From NCBI GenBank assembly GCA_020796225.1, contig CM036756.1:50634363-50698362 (forward strand): a stretch of DNA of 64,000 nucleotides, read 5' to 3'. Of this stretch, positions 33,225 to 43,799 are shown piece by piece (position 1 is the first letter of the stretch; every line of letters starts with the position of its first letter). This DNA comes from Arion vulgaris (taxonomy: Eukaryota > Mollusca > Gastropoda > Stylommatophora > Arionidae). Under the pieces are notes generated by a model. That model had not been told where the DNA came from and searched no databases. It saw only the letters and a program-made list of their open reading frames with translations. Both the position numbers and the translations under genes were made by a program.

Positions 33225-34470
33225 AGATTGTTGTTTGGCGAAACACGTAAAAACAGTTTTACAAATTACAAAAACAATAGCAGTACACTGCAACGTTTTG
33301 ACCGAAAGGCCTTTATCAAGCAAAGGATACAACAGATGTGAAAAATTTCACTTCTTTCACAGCACACTACACTATAGAATACAACAATAAATTCCTAACG
33401 ACCCTAAAATCAAAATCCTTGACTAAGAACAAATAACGAAATAATGCAAAAAAACTAGAGGTGGAAAAAAAAGATAAACAATCAAAATCAAATATAGATA
33501 TATAATATATATATACATTTAACATATACACATGAAGAATATGGAGCATGAGAAGAGAAAGTACTAAGAAGCATAGGAATATAGTGTGTTGAGTCCATAA
33601 GTTTGCAAGGTACTATATAACGAAATAAAACGATTCTCTAGAGCAAATTGGCTTTGATCATCAGAGGAGCATGATCGGATGACTGTGATCTGGACATCGG
33701 AGGTCCCAAATGGTCAGTTCCATTGAAATGAGTGGCTACAGGGGGTCACAGAACATTGGCATATATCACGTAAGTGTTGGTCAAAACGGTCACTAAGCAT
33801 TTTCCTGTTACGCCGATATATGCCTTGTCACAACGTTTACAAGTGAGGGCGTAGATTATATTGCGGGACTCGCATGTAAAACCATCCTCAATAACAAACG
33901 TGACTTTATGAAAAAATACAGTATGGGTCTGTATCACATAAGCACATGTATGGCATCTCTGTTGGCTACACCGGGCGGTGCCAAATGACCCTGGACATTG
34001 GATTTAAGGAGACTGTGTACCAACATATCCTTAAGACTTCTGTTCCGTCTGTAAGCTACCAGAGCATAGTTTAGGAAGACTGAACGTGTCTCTGGATCCA
34101 ATTATAGAATAGACAGATGATGGAATAAAGTTTTTTTTACTAGTGAACTATATGGGTGGAAAGTCAAGATAAGTTTCACCCTGTCAGAGTTGGGAGTCCT
34201 ATGCTTGTTGGTAAGGGCATCCTGGCGAGCAATTTCCTGCTTGAAGCATAGCAAATGCAAGCACCTTCTCCAGGTAGTATTGAAAGGAATGAAATTCTTC
34301 ACTAATTGAAATTCTTCACTTCTGTTGTATCCTTTGCTTGATAAAGGCCTTTTGGTCGAAACGTTTCTGTGTATTGTTTTTGTATTTTGTAAAACTATAC
34401 TTTGTTTTTATGTGTCTCACCATTGCTACATAGTTTTACTGCAGTCTTCCCTTATATCGATAATACTATT
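33225..34470 (-). mobile_element. Penelope-like element with inverted terminal copies
   Basis: A minus-strand GIY-YIG region at 33700-34300 (DRVKLILTFHPYSSLVKKTL, DGFTCESRNIIYALTCKRCD, KAYIGVTGKCLVTVL) is followed by its 3' UTR down to 33225. On the other side, 34290-34470 is a plus-oriented copy of the same UTR end. The truncated coding part is therefore flanked by inverted termini, each with the GATAAAGGCC..GGTC..AAACG motif (33292-33319 and 34338-34365). Confidence 0.8.
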
Positions 34471-34589
34471 CGTCATATTATTGTTTCACTGGGGATGAGT
34501 TGATTGGCATATTTTTCTAAAAATGTAATTAAATGCTGGTTGTTGAGTTTGTATAAAGGGATATCAGCAGATATCATCACACACATGTT

Positions 34590-35390
34590 CTTGGACAATT
34601 CTTATGTTTTCTTGTTATGACTGATGTTGCTTTCTGGAACAGTAGTTGTTGCCGTCTCTCGGGGGCAGAATTTCTACATTTCCTTCCAAGAGTAATGATA
34701 ACATTCTGAAAGTTGACCATGCCAACATTTATTGAGATCCATTCTTTCCCTTTCGGTAGAGCCACATCTGTGGTTACCGGACTAATTGTTCTCTCAGCTT
34801 GGACCATCCATGATATGTCATGCTTGATTCTTGTACCCATAACATCATTAGTATTCTTGTGCAGTGAATGTCTATGATGAGCAGTAATCTGCATGTATGC
34901 TTTTGTTTGAGCGATAGCGTTGTGGGGCAGCATGCCAAGCATATATCTCAGCCTTACAATTGGAGTATCTCTAGGGCAGTCAGGGACTATACACTTGTCT
35001 TAATTCTGAATACAATTAAGACATTCCCATTGGGATCTTGTGAGAATGCCAAGTTCATAATCTACCACAGACATAACCAGTTGGTGAAACAGGGCAAATA
35101 GTCCTGATCAAGATGTGCGGCTACCATAACTTGAGAACTGCAAGACCACACTTGCAACGTTGTATCATTTGTTGAACATGGTGTTGAACCACGATCATAT
35201 ATATTCCAAGATAGTGCAGCCTGTTATGTTGCTCAATAGCCTGTCCTTCAAAGATGGTGCAGAGTAGGTCAACCTTAAATATGGAATTATTCACAGAGCA
35301 CAACAAAATACAGGGTTAACCTGAGTGCGAGACTCAGCAAGACTGCACCAAAGCAAGATGGTATGCAATATTCCCTGAATGTCTTTGACT
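34590..35390 (-). pseudogene. LINE-A3 reverse transcriptase C-terminal part
   Basis: Minus-strand frames give VNNSIFKVDLLCTIFEGQAI near 35300, AEIYAWHAAPQ (shifted), AYMQITAHHRHSLHKNTNDV near 34880, and VNFQNVIITLGRKC near 34700. These match the RT-RNase H linker of the LINE-A copy at 38382-39330. No RNase H remains. Confidence 0.75.
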
Positions 35391-35671
35391 ATTTCTAGCC
35401 TATCTGATCCTTTTTTCTTACATTATGCCGCAGTATACATTATGGGATTTTATGGTCACTATAACACATTGTGTAATAAAAAGAAAGTGTGGGGTTTCTG
35501 TGTTGCAAGGATTTCTGCTTGAAGAGGAGACAATGCAGGGCTGATCACTTAAACTTTTAAAATGTGCATACAAAAACTACTATTTAAATGCAATTTACCA
35601 TTTTACCATAAAGGCAGAGATGTTGATTTGTTTCATTCTTTCTGTCTTATGTATTTCTCTTATGTAAACAG

Positions 35672-35858
35672 AATGGGTGCATCTGATGAAATATTTCAAG
35701 GTCGCAGCACTTTCATGGTGGAGCTGCAAGAGACAGAAGAAATACTGACACAAGCTACAGACAAGTCTCTTGTTGTCTTGGATGAACTTGGGCGTGGAAC
35801 AAGCACATATGATGGAGTAGCTATTGCTCATGCTACCCTGGAGCATTTCATCCAGAGA
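35672..35858 (+). CDS. MSH3: MSH3 exon c (Walker B and signature)
   Basis: This 187-nt exon lies between the acceptor TTATGTAAACAG at 35671 and the donor CAGAGA/GTGAGT at 35859. It enters in phase 2 and leaves in phase 0. It encodes about 62 residues: [20 protein letters not shown], then [20 protein letters not shown] with the Walker B Asp-Glu pair, then ATLEHFIQR. The order and wording match MSH3. The exon is intact. It lies 26.7 kb downstream of the Walker A exon. Confidence 0.96.
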
Positions 35859-36177
35859 GTGAGTAGAGCTTATATGCCTATAAAAGTAGCAGTATCTACT
35901 ACTTTTGAACTAATTGTGATAATTATCGTTAATAAAAGAAACCTTTGTGATTGATTTTGCACAATCAATGACTGGTAGCTACCATATGTATCCTGCTTAC
36001 CTGAAAGTATCTACTATTCATTGTCATTTATCACTAACATATCGTTGCAAAACTTAAGTGATTACTTGCACAAGTCATTACACACTGCCATCGCCATATG
36101 GCTGTATTAGCACTAGCTTTTATCATGTTGAGGCACAGATAAGCAGATACATACACACACCTTTGATCTGGGTATAT
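35859..36177. other. MSH3 intron, no feature seen
   Basis: Intron start with no recognised repeat up to the SINE-1 target site. Confidence 0.55.
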
Positions 36178-36190
36178 AACTACTTACTAT

Positions 36191-36388
36191 GCCCGTCTGC
36201 CCAACGTGTTCGTATCGCATTGGGTGACAAGCCCCTGTGAGTGTGGTTCAATTCCGCGGGCTGGCAGAAAAGCCACAGGTTCTCCTGATTTATGGTGTTC
36301 GTGGCACCGAACCGAAGGATTATGATGTCCATGGCACTGAGCCAAAGAGCTGAAAGCTCAGGTGCTTCTGGATCGGAAAAAAAACAAA
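36191..36388 (+). mobile_element. SINE-1 copy 2
   Basis: Plus-strand SINE-1. The B-box-like GGTTCAATTCC lies near 36246-36256 and the tail is AAAAAAAACAAA. The target duplication is AACTACTTACTAT at 36178-36190 against AACTATTTACTAT at 36389-36401 (one mismatch). The body is about 85-90% similar to copy 1 by eye. Confidence 0.85.
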
Positions 36389-36470
36389 AACTATTTACTA
36401 TTTTGTTTTTACTTCCCTTCCTCACATGCAACTGCAAGTTCAGTGTAGTTTGCCAAGATCTGCATTATTT

Positions 36471-36665
36471 TATTTTTTCCGATCCAGAAGCACTGGAGCT
36501 TTCAGCTCTTCGGCTTGGTGCCATGGACATCATAACTCTTCGGTTCGGTGCCACGAGCACCATAAATCTGGAGAGCGTGTGGCTTTTTCTCCAGCCCGCG
36601 GAATTGCACTCACAGGGGGCTTGTCACCCATCGTCTAACGCGCTATGAAAACTCTGGGCTGGTGG
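36471..36665 (-). mobile_element. SINE-1 copy 3, inverted relative to copy 2
   Basis: Minus-strand SINE-1 with its A tail complement (TATTTTTTCC) at 36471-36480 and its head near 36650. The duplication GCATTATTT lies at 36462-36470 and 36666-36674. With copy 2 it forms an inverted pair separated by about 80 bp that could fold into a long hairpin in the MSH3 pre-mRNA. Confidence 0.85.
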
Positions 36666-36870
36666 GCATTATTTAAGTGATTGTGTCTGTCACCATATTA
36701 TTTTTACAGCATGTGGTATTTTTCCTTATTCTCAATCATACTTATTTGCTATTTATTATATTTGGCACCAGGAAACGGTGATCTTATTTAATTGACATCT
36801 CTCTTTTTCTTGTAGTTGATGAGTGCATCCTGTTAGTCTCAAGTGGGAGGATTTGGTGGGGTAGCGAATA

Positions 36871-37605
36871 TTTTGTAAGTTTCTGCCTTCTGCAGGGACA
36901 CTTTGTATTAATGAGATGTGTAAGTTTCTGCCTTCTGCAGGGACACTTTGTATTAATGAGATGTGTAAGTTTCTGCCGTCTACAGGGATGTTTTGTATTA
37001 ATGAGATTCGTAAGTTTCTGCCGTCTACAGGGATGTTTTGTATCAGTGAGATGTGTAAGTTTCTGCCGTCTACATTGATGTTTTGTATCAGTGAGATGTG
37101 TAAGTTTCTGCCATCTACAGGGATGTTTTGTATTAATGAGATGTGTAAGTTTCTGCCGTCTACAGGGATGTTTTGTATCAATGAGATTTGTAAGTTTCTG
37201 CCGTCTACAGGGATGTTTTGTATCAGTGAGATGTGTAAGTTTCTGCCGTCTACAGGGATGTTTTGTATCAGTCAGATGTGTAAGTTTCTGCCGTCTACAG
37301 GGATGTTTTGTATCAATGAGATTTGTAAATTTCTGCCGTCTACAGGGATGTTTTGTATCAGTGAGATGTGTAAGTTTCTGCCGTCTACAGGGATGTTTTG
37401 TATCAGTGAGATGTGTAAGTTTCTGCCGTCTACAGGGATGTTTTGTATCAGTCAGATGTGTAAGTTTCTGCCTTCTGCAGGGATGTTTTGTATCAATGAG
37501 ATTTGTAAGTTTCTGCCGTCTACTGGGATGTTTTGTATCAGTGAGATTTGTAAGTTTCTGCCTTCTGCAGGGATGTTTTGTATCAGTGAGATGTGTAAGT
37601 TTCTG
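36871..37605 (+). repeat. 45-bp minisatellite, about 16 units
   Basis: The unit is 45 bp, for example TAAGTTTCTGCCGTCTACAG followed by GGATGTTTTGTATCAGTGAG, repeated about 16 times with few changes. Because 45 is divisible by three, frames stay open: plus strand MCKFLPSTGMFCISE repeats, minus strand a 15-residue IPVDGRNLHISLIQN-type repeat. Unit variants (ending SE, SQ or NE; CCTTCTGCAG or CCGTCTACAG) recur in a partial higher-order pattern. It lies in the MSH3 intron. I see no start context or family, so no protein is claimed. Confidence 0.93.
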
Positions 37606-38139
37606 GCTGTATTAGTTCTCAGTGCTCAGAGTCTGCTTCCTCCGGACCTGATTGCTTGATAGTACCATCTTCATTGCACTTTTGTGAATAACCATGTTTT
37701 TACCACAGCACCACAAGGGTTCCCGATGTAATTTTTTAAGAGAGTGAAAAATGTCAACATTTTGTTTTATTATAATGAATATTACTGGGAAGTAGCTTTA
37801 TTGCCTTCTCTTCTTTAACTGTCACTGGTTCATTTTGGTGCTCAATTTGAACATGGGACCTACATTTTGTCATTCATCTCTGATAAGACTAGGAACTCGA
37901 TTTCACCTACATTTAGATCAGGGATCTCTGGAAAAATATTCCAATCAATCCATACGGGTAACAAACCAAGTACCCCTGTAGTGAGAGGCACTTTATCTCC
38001 ACCTCTCAAAGACTGGACAGTGCGGAGACTCACTAACAAAGGAAAGCAGACCCAAACAAAATGCTTGTTGAAATCGCTGGATCAAAAGACTCAAATATTG
38101 CAGCTTCACTATAAACTAGCAGCACAAGGCACCTATGCT
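37606..38139. other. MSH3 intron, no feature seen
   Basis: No clear similarity. A 92-codon open frame at 37867-38145 has no recognisable domain and may belong to an unrecognised repeat joined to repeat K. Confidence 0.4.
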
Positions 38140-38381
38140 CACTGATTCTCTCTTCTCTCTTGCTTCATTCTTTGTGGCCATTTTTATAATTCTTATTGTG
38201 ATATATAAATGGCCTGAGCCAAGACCGTATTTTACGGCACATCTTCATTACCATTTGGAGCTCTGGTGCTTGTCCTTCGGCGACGTGTCCGATTTACACC
38301 GGCGTTACTGGTTCGCTCTCCGTTAGCCTTTGGCTGTCCCCAGCCAACCTGCAAGGCAGCAAGTTGCTATTTTCTTTCAGG
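38140..38381 (-). repeat. Repeat K (LINE 5'-region-like), distal half
   Basis: Minus strand. It matches 53640-53800 (+) and 61300-61480 (+), including the hairpin GGCTG-GGGA-CAGCC (38332-38345 on the plus strand as GGCTGTCCCCAGCC). It is interrupted at 38381 by LINE-A3; the other half is at 39663-40140. Confidence 0.8.
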
Positions 38382-39330
38382 GTTATTGGTTATTGGTTAC
38401 TAAACTGACGTCATTGCACTCCGGGCAGACCCATAGGTGCTCAGTCTCCCCAACAGTGGTTCCTGTGGCTCGCTGATTAAACACACCTCTCACTCTGCCT
38501 CTCAGGCATGCAGTTCGACTTGTACAACGGGTAACTCCAAACTGCCTAAATCGCTTGATCGATTCAACATCGATTTTAGTGTCCTCATCCAACAAACAGT
38601 CATGAAGAGACCAAAGAATATCCCCCTTATCCATCGTCAACTCTCCAACAATCGATGCTGTTGATGCAAGCCTGTCCGCTCTCTCATTACCGTAATCACC
38701 CGCATGTCCAGAACAATATAACCACGTAAGCCAATGGAGGTTAGAAACTTCTATAGATGACATCCACTCATACCGAAAGCTGCCCTTCTGGATCTTGTGA
38801 AGCATCGACTGAGAGTCAGATACAACAACTGTCCCAGTAAATGAATTCTCAGAGATCCAATGGAGGGCAGCAGTAACAGCCTCAACCTCCATCCTCATAC
38901 TAGAAGTAGTTGTCCTGTATGCCCCACTTCGCTCTGCAACAACCCTACCATGCGCATTAGCCAAGAAACCCCAGCCGGACTTCTCACCACATTGAACCGA
39001 CCCATCGGTATATACAACAACATCATCATCCCTTGCATTATCTTCTATCAGCTGCTTAACTGCGAGATCAGCCTTCATGTTGCCCCAATCTCTACATTCT
39101 CTTCCAAGAGTAATGATAACGTTGAGATAGTTGATCATGCTCCATCTGTTGGGATCCATTCTTCCCTTTTGGTAGGGTCGCAACCGTAGTCACCTGGCCA
39201 ATTGTTCTCTCAGCCTTGGCCATCCACTGCATGCCACGCTTGATTCTCGAGCCCTTAACATCATTAGTGTTCTTGTGTAGTGGATATCTCTTATCCGCAG
39301 TAACCCGCATATATGCCTTGGTTTGCAATC
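38382..39330 (-). mobile_element. LINE-A3 with RNase H
   Basis: The minus-strand open frame 38383-39183 (266 aa) carries a full RNase H: DVVVYTDGSVQCGEKSGWGF near 38990, VVVSDSQSMLHKIQKGSFR near 38810, and CSGHAGDYGNERADRLASTA near 38700. A knuckle, HLWVCPECNDV, lies near 38410. The tail is AATAACC repeats near 38382-38400. A possible short duplication, TTCAGG, lies at 38376-38381 and 39663-39668 around this and the adjoining LINE-M piece. Confidence 0.85.
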
Positions 39331-39334
39331 ATGT

Positions 39335-39660
39335 TTATATGTCATTCTTCTTCTTCTTCTTCTTTTGTCGTCACACTTCTACCGGGTTGTTGCCAGTGTC
39401 GTGGTTTTCTGTTTTTGTCTTGCGCTGTTCTGGTGGCTTGTGGGATTGTTATCTTTGCTCTTTCACAGGATTCTGCTACGCCATCTAACCATCTTTTCCA
39501 TGGTCTTCCTCTTGCCTTCTTTCCGATGTTCTGTTGTAGAAGACTCTATACTGTGGAGTTTGGATGCATTCTTATTAAGTGGCCAAACCATTATATGTCG
39601 TTGTTAGGGTAAATTTACAATCTCCGATATGTTGGTTCGGTGACGTAGTACGCAATCCCA
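39335..39660 (-). pseudogene. LINE-M 3' fragment with TTC microsatellite tail
   Basis: Minus-strand frames read WFGHLIRMHPNSTV near 39600 and GKRKTMEKMVRW near 39500. The stretch ends in an AGA/TTC repeat at 39346-39366. This fits the extreme C-terminus and tail of an RTE-like LINE. Confidence 0.65.
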
Positions 39661-39662
39661 AA

Positions 39663-40140
39663 TTCAGGCTAGCGACCCTTAGATGACCTACCCTCCCGGG
39701 TTGTTGAGCGTCATCTACCCAGGTTCCCAGTCTTTATTTGGAGTACTTGGTTTGCCTGCCGTCCAGTTTTGTGTACGGTTTACTCCTCAAACCTTTGATT
39801 GTCCCCAATCAAACTACAAGGCAGTAGTAGTTACCTGCGAGCGGTAACTCGCACTGGATTCAAGCCTCTGCTGGGCTTTCCAGTTTTTCTACACATTTGG
39901 GTGGTCCACTCACACCTACGCCTGCCACGCTCCCTCAGCACAGTGCACCTCTGCCTCACTGTTTGGCCACCCGCGCATCGTCCGCACGCGTGTTTGCTCT
40001 GCTTCGGTGCCTGCCCCACTGTGTCTATTTGTTCTCACCATGCACACATTCACCATGCCTCTAAAACCCTGTTTTCCAATGTGGGGCACATGCCCACAGG
40101 GGGCATTTTCATCGTTACGGGGCAATGGACTCGTTCAGAG
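39663..40140 (-). repeat. Repeat K, proximal half
   Basis: Minus strand, GC-rich. It matches 52740-52940 and 53390-53640 (+), with shared text around GAGTGGACCACCCAAATG and GCAGAGGCTTGAATCCAG. It contains the hairpin GATTG-GGGA-CAATC (39797-39810). Open frames here differ between copies, so it is treated as non-coding 5'-UTR-like repeat. Confidence 0.8.
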
Positions 40141-41740
40141 TTTAACTAATGTTTATGATGTTGCAAAACCGATAAATCGGCTTTTGGATGTCTGTTGACA
40201 AAAATGAATGTTGCTTCACAATCACTTTACTGAAGTTTAAAAAATCTTCAATAAACGAAAAGTACTTATAGCTAGGTACATTTCTACCTCCTGTTAACAA
40301 AGCTTTGAATGCGGGAAAGCATGTGTTATTGTGTAAATATCGAGTCTTATGTTTAAAAAATGTAACGTATAACATTTGCCAATTTTGTCATGAAGACCAA
40401 AATGAGTTTATACAGCACAATCTTGAGTATGTAATAGTATTGGACAGAGCCAAGCATATCATATTTCCGCTATAGAAAGCAGGTCCGAAGTTTGATTTGG
40501 CTTTGAATGTTAGGTATGATGGGAAAAGCAACCAAGAAACATCAAGGTGGTTTGACTCAAATACAAGTTATAGTGCCATTAGTTTGATTACCAGAGTAAT
40601 GGATACTCACTGTGCAGCTGGATTATACAGGTGTCCTTAGAGTACAATTTCGTAGTTGTATAGTTAACGAAGGAGCATTTATATATGGATTACAGTAGAA
40701 TGTCATGAGATCTTGTTTTCCCTGTTTAGCGACAGATTGAGAATGTGTGGTTGGGACATAAACTTTTAGACAATGACAGAAGAATATCATTGTTAGTTGA
40801 AGTAAAATGAGTCTTTTCTAAGAGAGTAACAGATGTGGGAAATTGCAGTCCTGAGAACAAAGTTTTGGAATAGTAAAGTAATAGAATATTCACCCATGTA
40901 TATAGACTGTGGACTTTAAGAAGATGGGATAATAGAGCAGATAGAGAGCCGAACACAAATCAGCTTGTGAGGTAGTTAGAATGAAAAACAGAGAACTAGA
41001 TACAGAATGGCTAAAGTACAGGACTGTTTGGCAAGATTATACGAGAAAAGCAGAAGAGAACCGAAGAGCTTCACGTAGAAGATATAACTATTGGAAGTTA
41101 TAATTTATCAGAGCTTATTAGAAGAGAACGTCGCATACATTTTCAGAAGAGCAGATTTGAAGATTTGAAGTTAGATGGGTACATGGTAGGGTCAAAAACT
41201 CTAATTTTCATCACAGAATCAAAATTTCAGGGGTATAGTATAAGTATGGACTTCACAATAAAAAAATCTTAATTAATTAATTATGCAAATTAGCTATCTA
41301 ATATGGCCGCCACAGTACATAAATTATAGATCTTTTTGAAGTTGCATAACTAAGGTGTTGATTGCTGGATTTTAGTGAAACTTGGCATATTGATTCATTA
41401 TATGTAGATTGATGGCCTGAAGTAGAATGATAGGTCATGGACAAAAGGTTTTTTTAAATGAATTTTAAAAATATCAAGTCCAATATTTGTGCCTCATTAT
41501 ATATGCATAATGGTCATAAAACCATAACTATGAATTCAATTTTGTCCATTCTAGGTCAGCCCTTGCAATAGCTTATGACAGATGGTTGTTTCAAATTTCA
41601 AGCGAATTGAATGCACTTAAGCAGAGTTATCTTATTTCAAAGATCACGACTTAGGGTAAAACATAATTCTGAGAAAATGAAGAAAAACTGAAAAAGTACA
41701 CATTATTTGTAGTTTAATCACCTCCGGTTGAATAAAGGTT
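40141..41740. other. MSH3 intron, unexplained
   Basis: A weak coding-like stretch lies on the plus strand at 40350-40680 (an ICQFCHEDQNEFIQHN-like run with C..C..H spacing, then KFDLALNVRYDGKSNQ). Another lies at 40985-41130 (RMAKVQDCLARLYEKSRR). Neither belongs to a family I can name with confidence. They may be remains of one DNA transposon. Confidence 0.35.
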
Positions 41741-42007
41741 TCATTCTATTGCTGCTGCAGTGTCTATGAATCCCTTTCGCAGTATAAGGATAAACCCATG
41801 TCCTTTGTTGTCTTGATCACACTGTGTTTCACTTTCAAATACTTTAATTTTCTTTACAGAGAAGCAGACATTCTCAGTGTATTCACTTTTGACAACAGGT
41901 GCATCACGTTTGCTTATCACTAGCTTATCTGATTTAGTGTACCGGTTTCCACAAAACTTACGCTTACCAGATTTTTTATTCTGTTTCTTGTTTCCCATTA
42001 TGAACAA
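41741..42007 (-). pseudogene. Possible Mutator-like transposase N-terminus
   Basis: The minus-strand 88-codon frame starts MGNKKQNKKSGKRKFCGNRY and includes KGHGFILI. The basic start with GN(R/Q)YT followed by a G(F/Y)xLI step is known from Mutator-like transposase proteins of arthropods. Only the N-terminus is present and a stop follows. The assignment is from memory of the family pattern and is weak. Confidence 0.35.
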
Positions 42008-42399
42008 AAGAAGTGTTACTAACCACTATCACATATGATAAACACGTATATAGTATAAAACAGATATGATGTTGGGGAAAATACACAATGTTAGTAGAAA
42101 TTTTCATAACGAAATCTAGTCGACACACAATTTTTGAATGTTCGTAGCAAATCACAGATTGACTTCCCTTGAGAACACAGTGTATATGGACTTTTGTTTG
42201 CCACAGTATAATTATAATTTCGCAGTTTTAAGATTGTGAATTGTTATGTTATGAAGGTATTCATATAGTAACCAAATGTAAACATTGGTTGCTATGCAAG
42301 TCCCTCAAGGAGGTGTGTATAGAGAAACACTGATTCCTACCAAAGCAGAGTACATATATGCTTTTTTTATTATTTGATATACTGGGATATGTCACAGAT

Positions 42400-42800
42400 G
42401 AATTAGAGCAAGGAAAAAAAACTGGAGAATAATTTTGCTGTGTTCTGAGAGCTTGTTTAGCTGTAGTGTCAGCTCTCTTTCCATGTTATCTTGTGGTTCC
42501 TTTTGTGTGGCCTGCAGGACTGACAAGCAGTCGCAAAGGAAGACAAGTTTGTTGTTTTGGATGTTTCTTTGCTGCAGTATTTTTGAGGCATCCACAATTG
42601 CCTGTTGCTCGGCCCTAAAATTTGTTGAGAGTTCTCCAGTGGCACTTGAATTTTTAGTGTGGTGCCGTCTTGGAGTATGATGATCGCTCCGGCCCCTCCT
42701 TTTCCCGCTGTCGTGTCTGATGATCCGTCTGTGTATATATAGGTTCACTCTGGATGGGGGTATGAGGTGTCAATGTGTTCTAGTGTCTTTGCTCTCAATA
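42400..42800 (-). pseudogene. LINE-B4 RNase H fragment
   Basis: Minus-strand frames read NLYIHRRIIRHDSGKRR (equivalent to the YTDGSSDT start, degraded), GELSTNFRAEQQAIVDASKI near 42620, and KLVFLCDCLSVLQATQK near 42540. These fit the RNase H of the LINE-B group. The last third is missing. Confidence 0.75.
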
Positions 42801-42829
42801 TGGGACCTGTTTCTTCACCCTTTTTTCTA

Positions 42830-43080
42830 CATCTAGATGTAGATTGATATCTAATTCCATTATTTCAGTGATTCCATTAGGTTTTTAAATGTACTCAAAG
42901 GCTTCATGTCCATTATCTCCTACCCTACCATGTCATCCACATAACCAAGTATTTTTGTTGTTTCATCTATAGCACCATCTTTCTGTACCTTCCTTATTAT
43001 TTTTTCCAGGGCTATGTTAAAAAGAACTGGGGACATGGCATCACCTTGTTTTAAACACATCCTTATTTGAAACAGACAAA
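42830..43080 (-). pseudogene. RTE-like RT fragment (motifs B and C)
   Basis: Minus-strand text reads CFKQGDAMSPVLFNIALEKI (frame-corrected by one base) near 43050, then ILGYVDDMV near 42940, an RT motif C with VDD. It is short and adjoins LINE-B4. Confidence 0.7.
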
Positions 43081-43375
43081 TAAACAAGTTTTAGGAAAAC
43101 TAGGCATGAAGAAACAATTATTAAGAGAAATAAAATTCAGACAAGTAAAGTATTTTGGGCACATAAAAGACATGACACCATGATAAAACATTTACTAGAG
43201 GGAAAGTTGAGGGGGAAGAGCAAGAGATAAGTGGGAGGGAAACTTTAAGAAATGGACAGGTTACAGTCTGGCAGTGTGCAACACCAAGGCGAAAAACAGA
43301 GGATGCTGGCGATTCATTGCAGCCAACCTTCGATGTGGAGACGGCACCTGATGATGATGATGATATTTGAAATGA
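43081..43375 (+). mobile_element. RTE-like 3' end with GATGAT tail
   Basis: The plus strand reads QVKYFGHIKDMTP near 43140 and GCWRFIAANLRCGDGT near 43300, then TGATGATGATGATGATA at 43350-43366. The GDGT end followed by a TGATGA tail is usual for RTE-type LINEs. Confidence 0.85.
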
Positions 43376-43389
43376 ATCTGATTTTCTGC

Positions 43390-43795
43390 CTTTATTTATT
43401 TTACCAATGTCAAACATGGCTAATAACAGCAGCTAATGAGTGGAAAATCATAACAACAGATATGGGGTGTCTTAAAAGAGCTGCAGGTGTGACAATAAGA
43501 GACAAAATTAGAAATGAAGAAATCAGAAGAAGACGGTGTGAAACCAGTCATGCAATTCATAAAAGAACAACAGATTACATGGTTTGGACACCAGACAAGA
43601 ATGCCTTGGTGTCGCCTACCACAGAGAGCCACACAGAAAAAGTATAATGAATACACAGCAAGAGGAAGACCACATAAAAGATGGAGCGACTGCATCAAGA
43701 CCAGCCTTACGAAAATAAATATCAGCTTACAAATTCCTTACACAAGATCACTACATTCCCCCCATTCTATAAAGAAGTAAATGGTGGAAGAGGAG
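43390..43795 (+). pseudogene. LINE-M 3' part, copy 2
   Basis: Plus-strand frames read MGCLKRAAGVTIRDKIRNEE near 43460, VMQFIKEQQITWFGHQTRMP near 43540, and ARGRPHKRWSDCIKTSL near 43660. This is the C-terminal end of an RTE-like LINE related to 25160-26340. Confidence 0.8.
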
Positions 43796-43799
43796 AAGA

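Noticed and set aside
36871..37605. Possible CRISPR-like array
   Set aside because: Units are contiguous with no unique spacers, and the setting is a eukaryotic intron. It is a minisatellite.
36916..37659. 247-aa repetitive protein on the plus strand
   Set aside because: It is a by-product of a 45-bp (15-codon) tandem repeat that stays open on both strands, and it lies within an intron of MSH3.
38383..39183. Stand-alone RNase H gene or retron-like system
   Set aside because: RT-RNase H linker text, the H..C..C knuckle and a short tandem tail identify it as a 5'-truncated LINE.
39323..39607. Leu-rich plus-strand frames resembling membrane proteins
   Set aside because: They are antisense to a LINE-M C-terminus and run through a TTC microsatellite.
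39799..40149. 116-aa plus-strand frame and minus-strand frames in repeat K
   Set aside because: The matching repeat K copies at 52230-53840 and 61060 do not conserve these frames, so the block is more likely 5'-UTR-like than coding.
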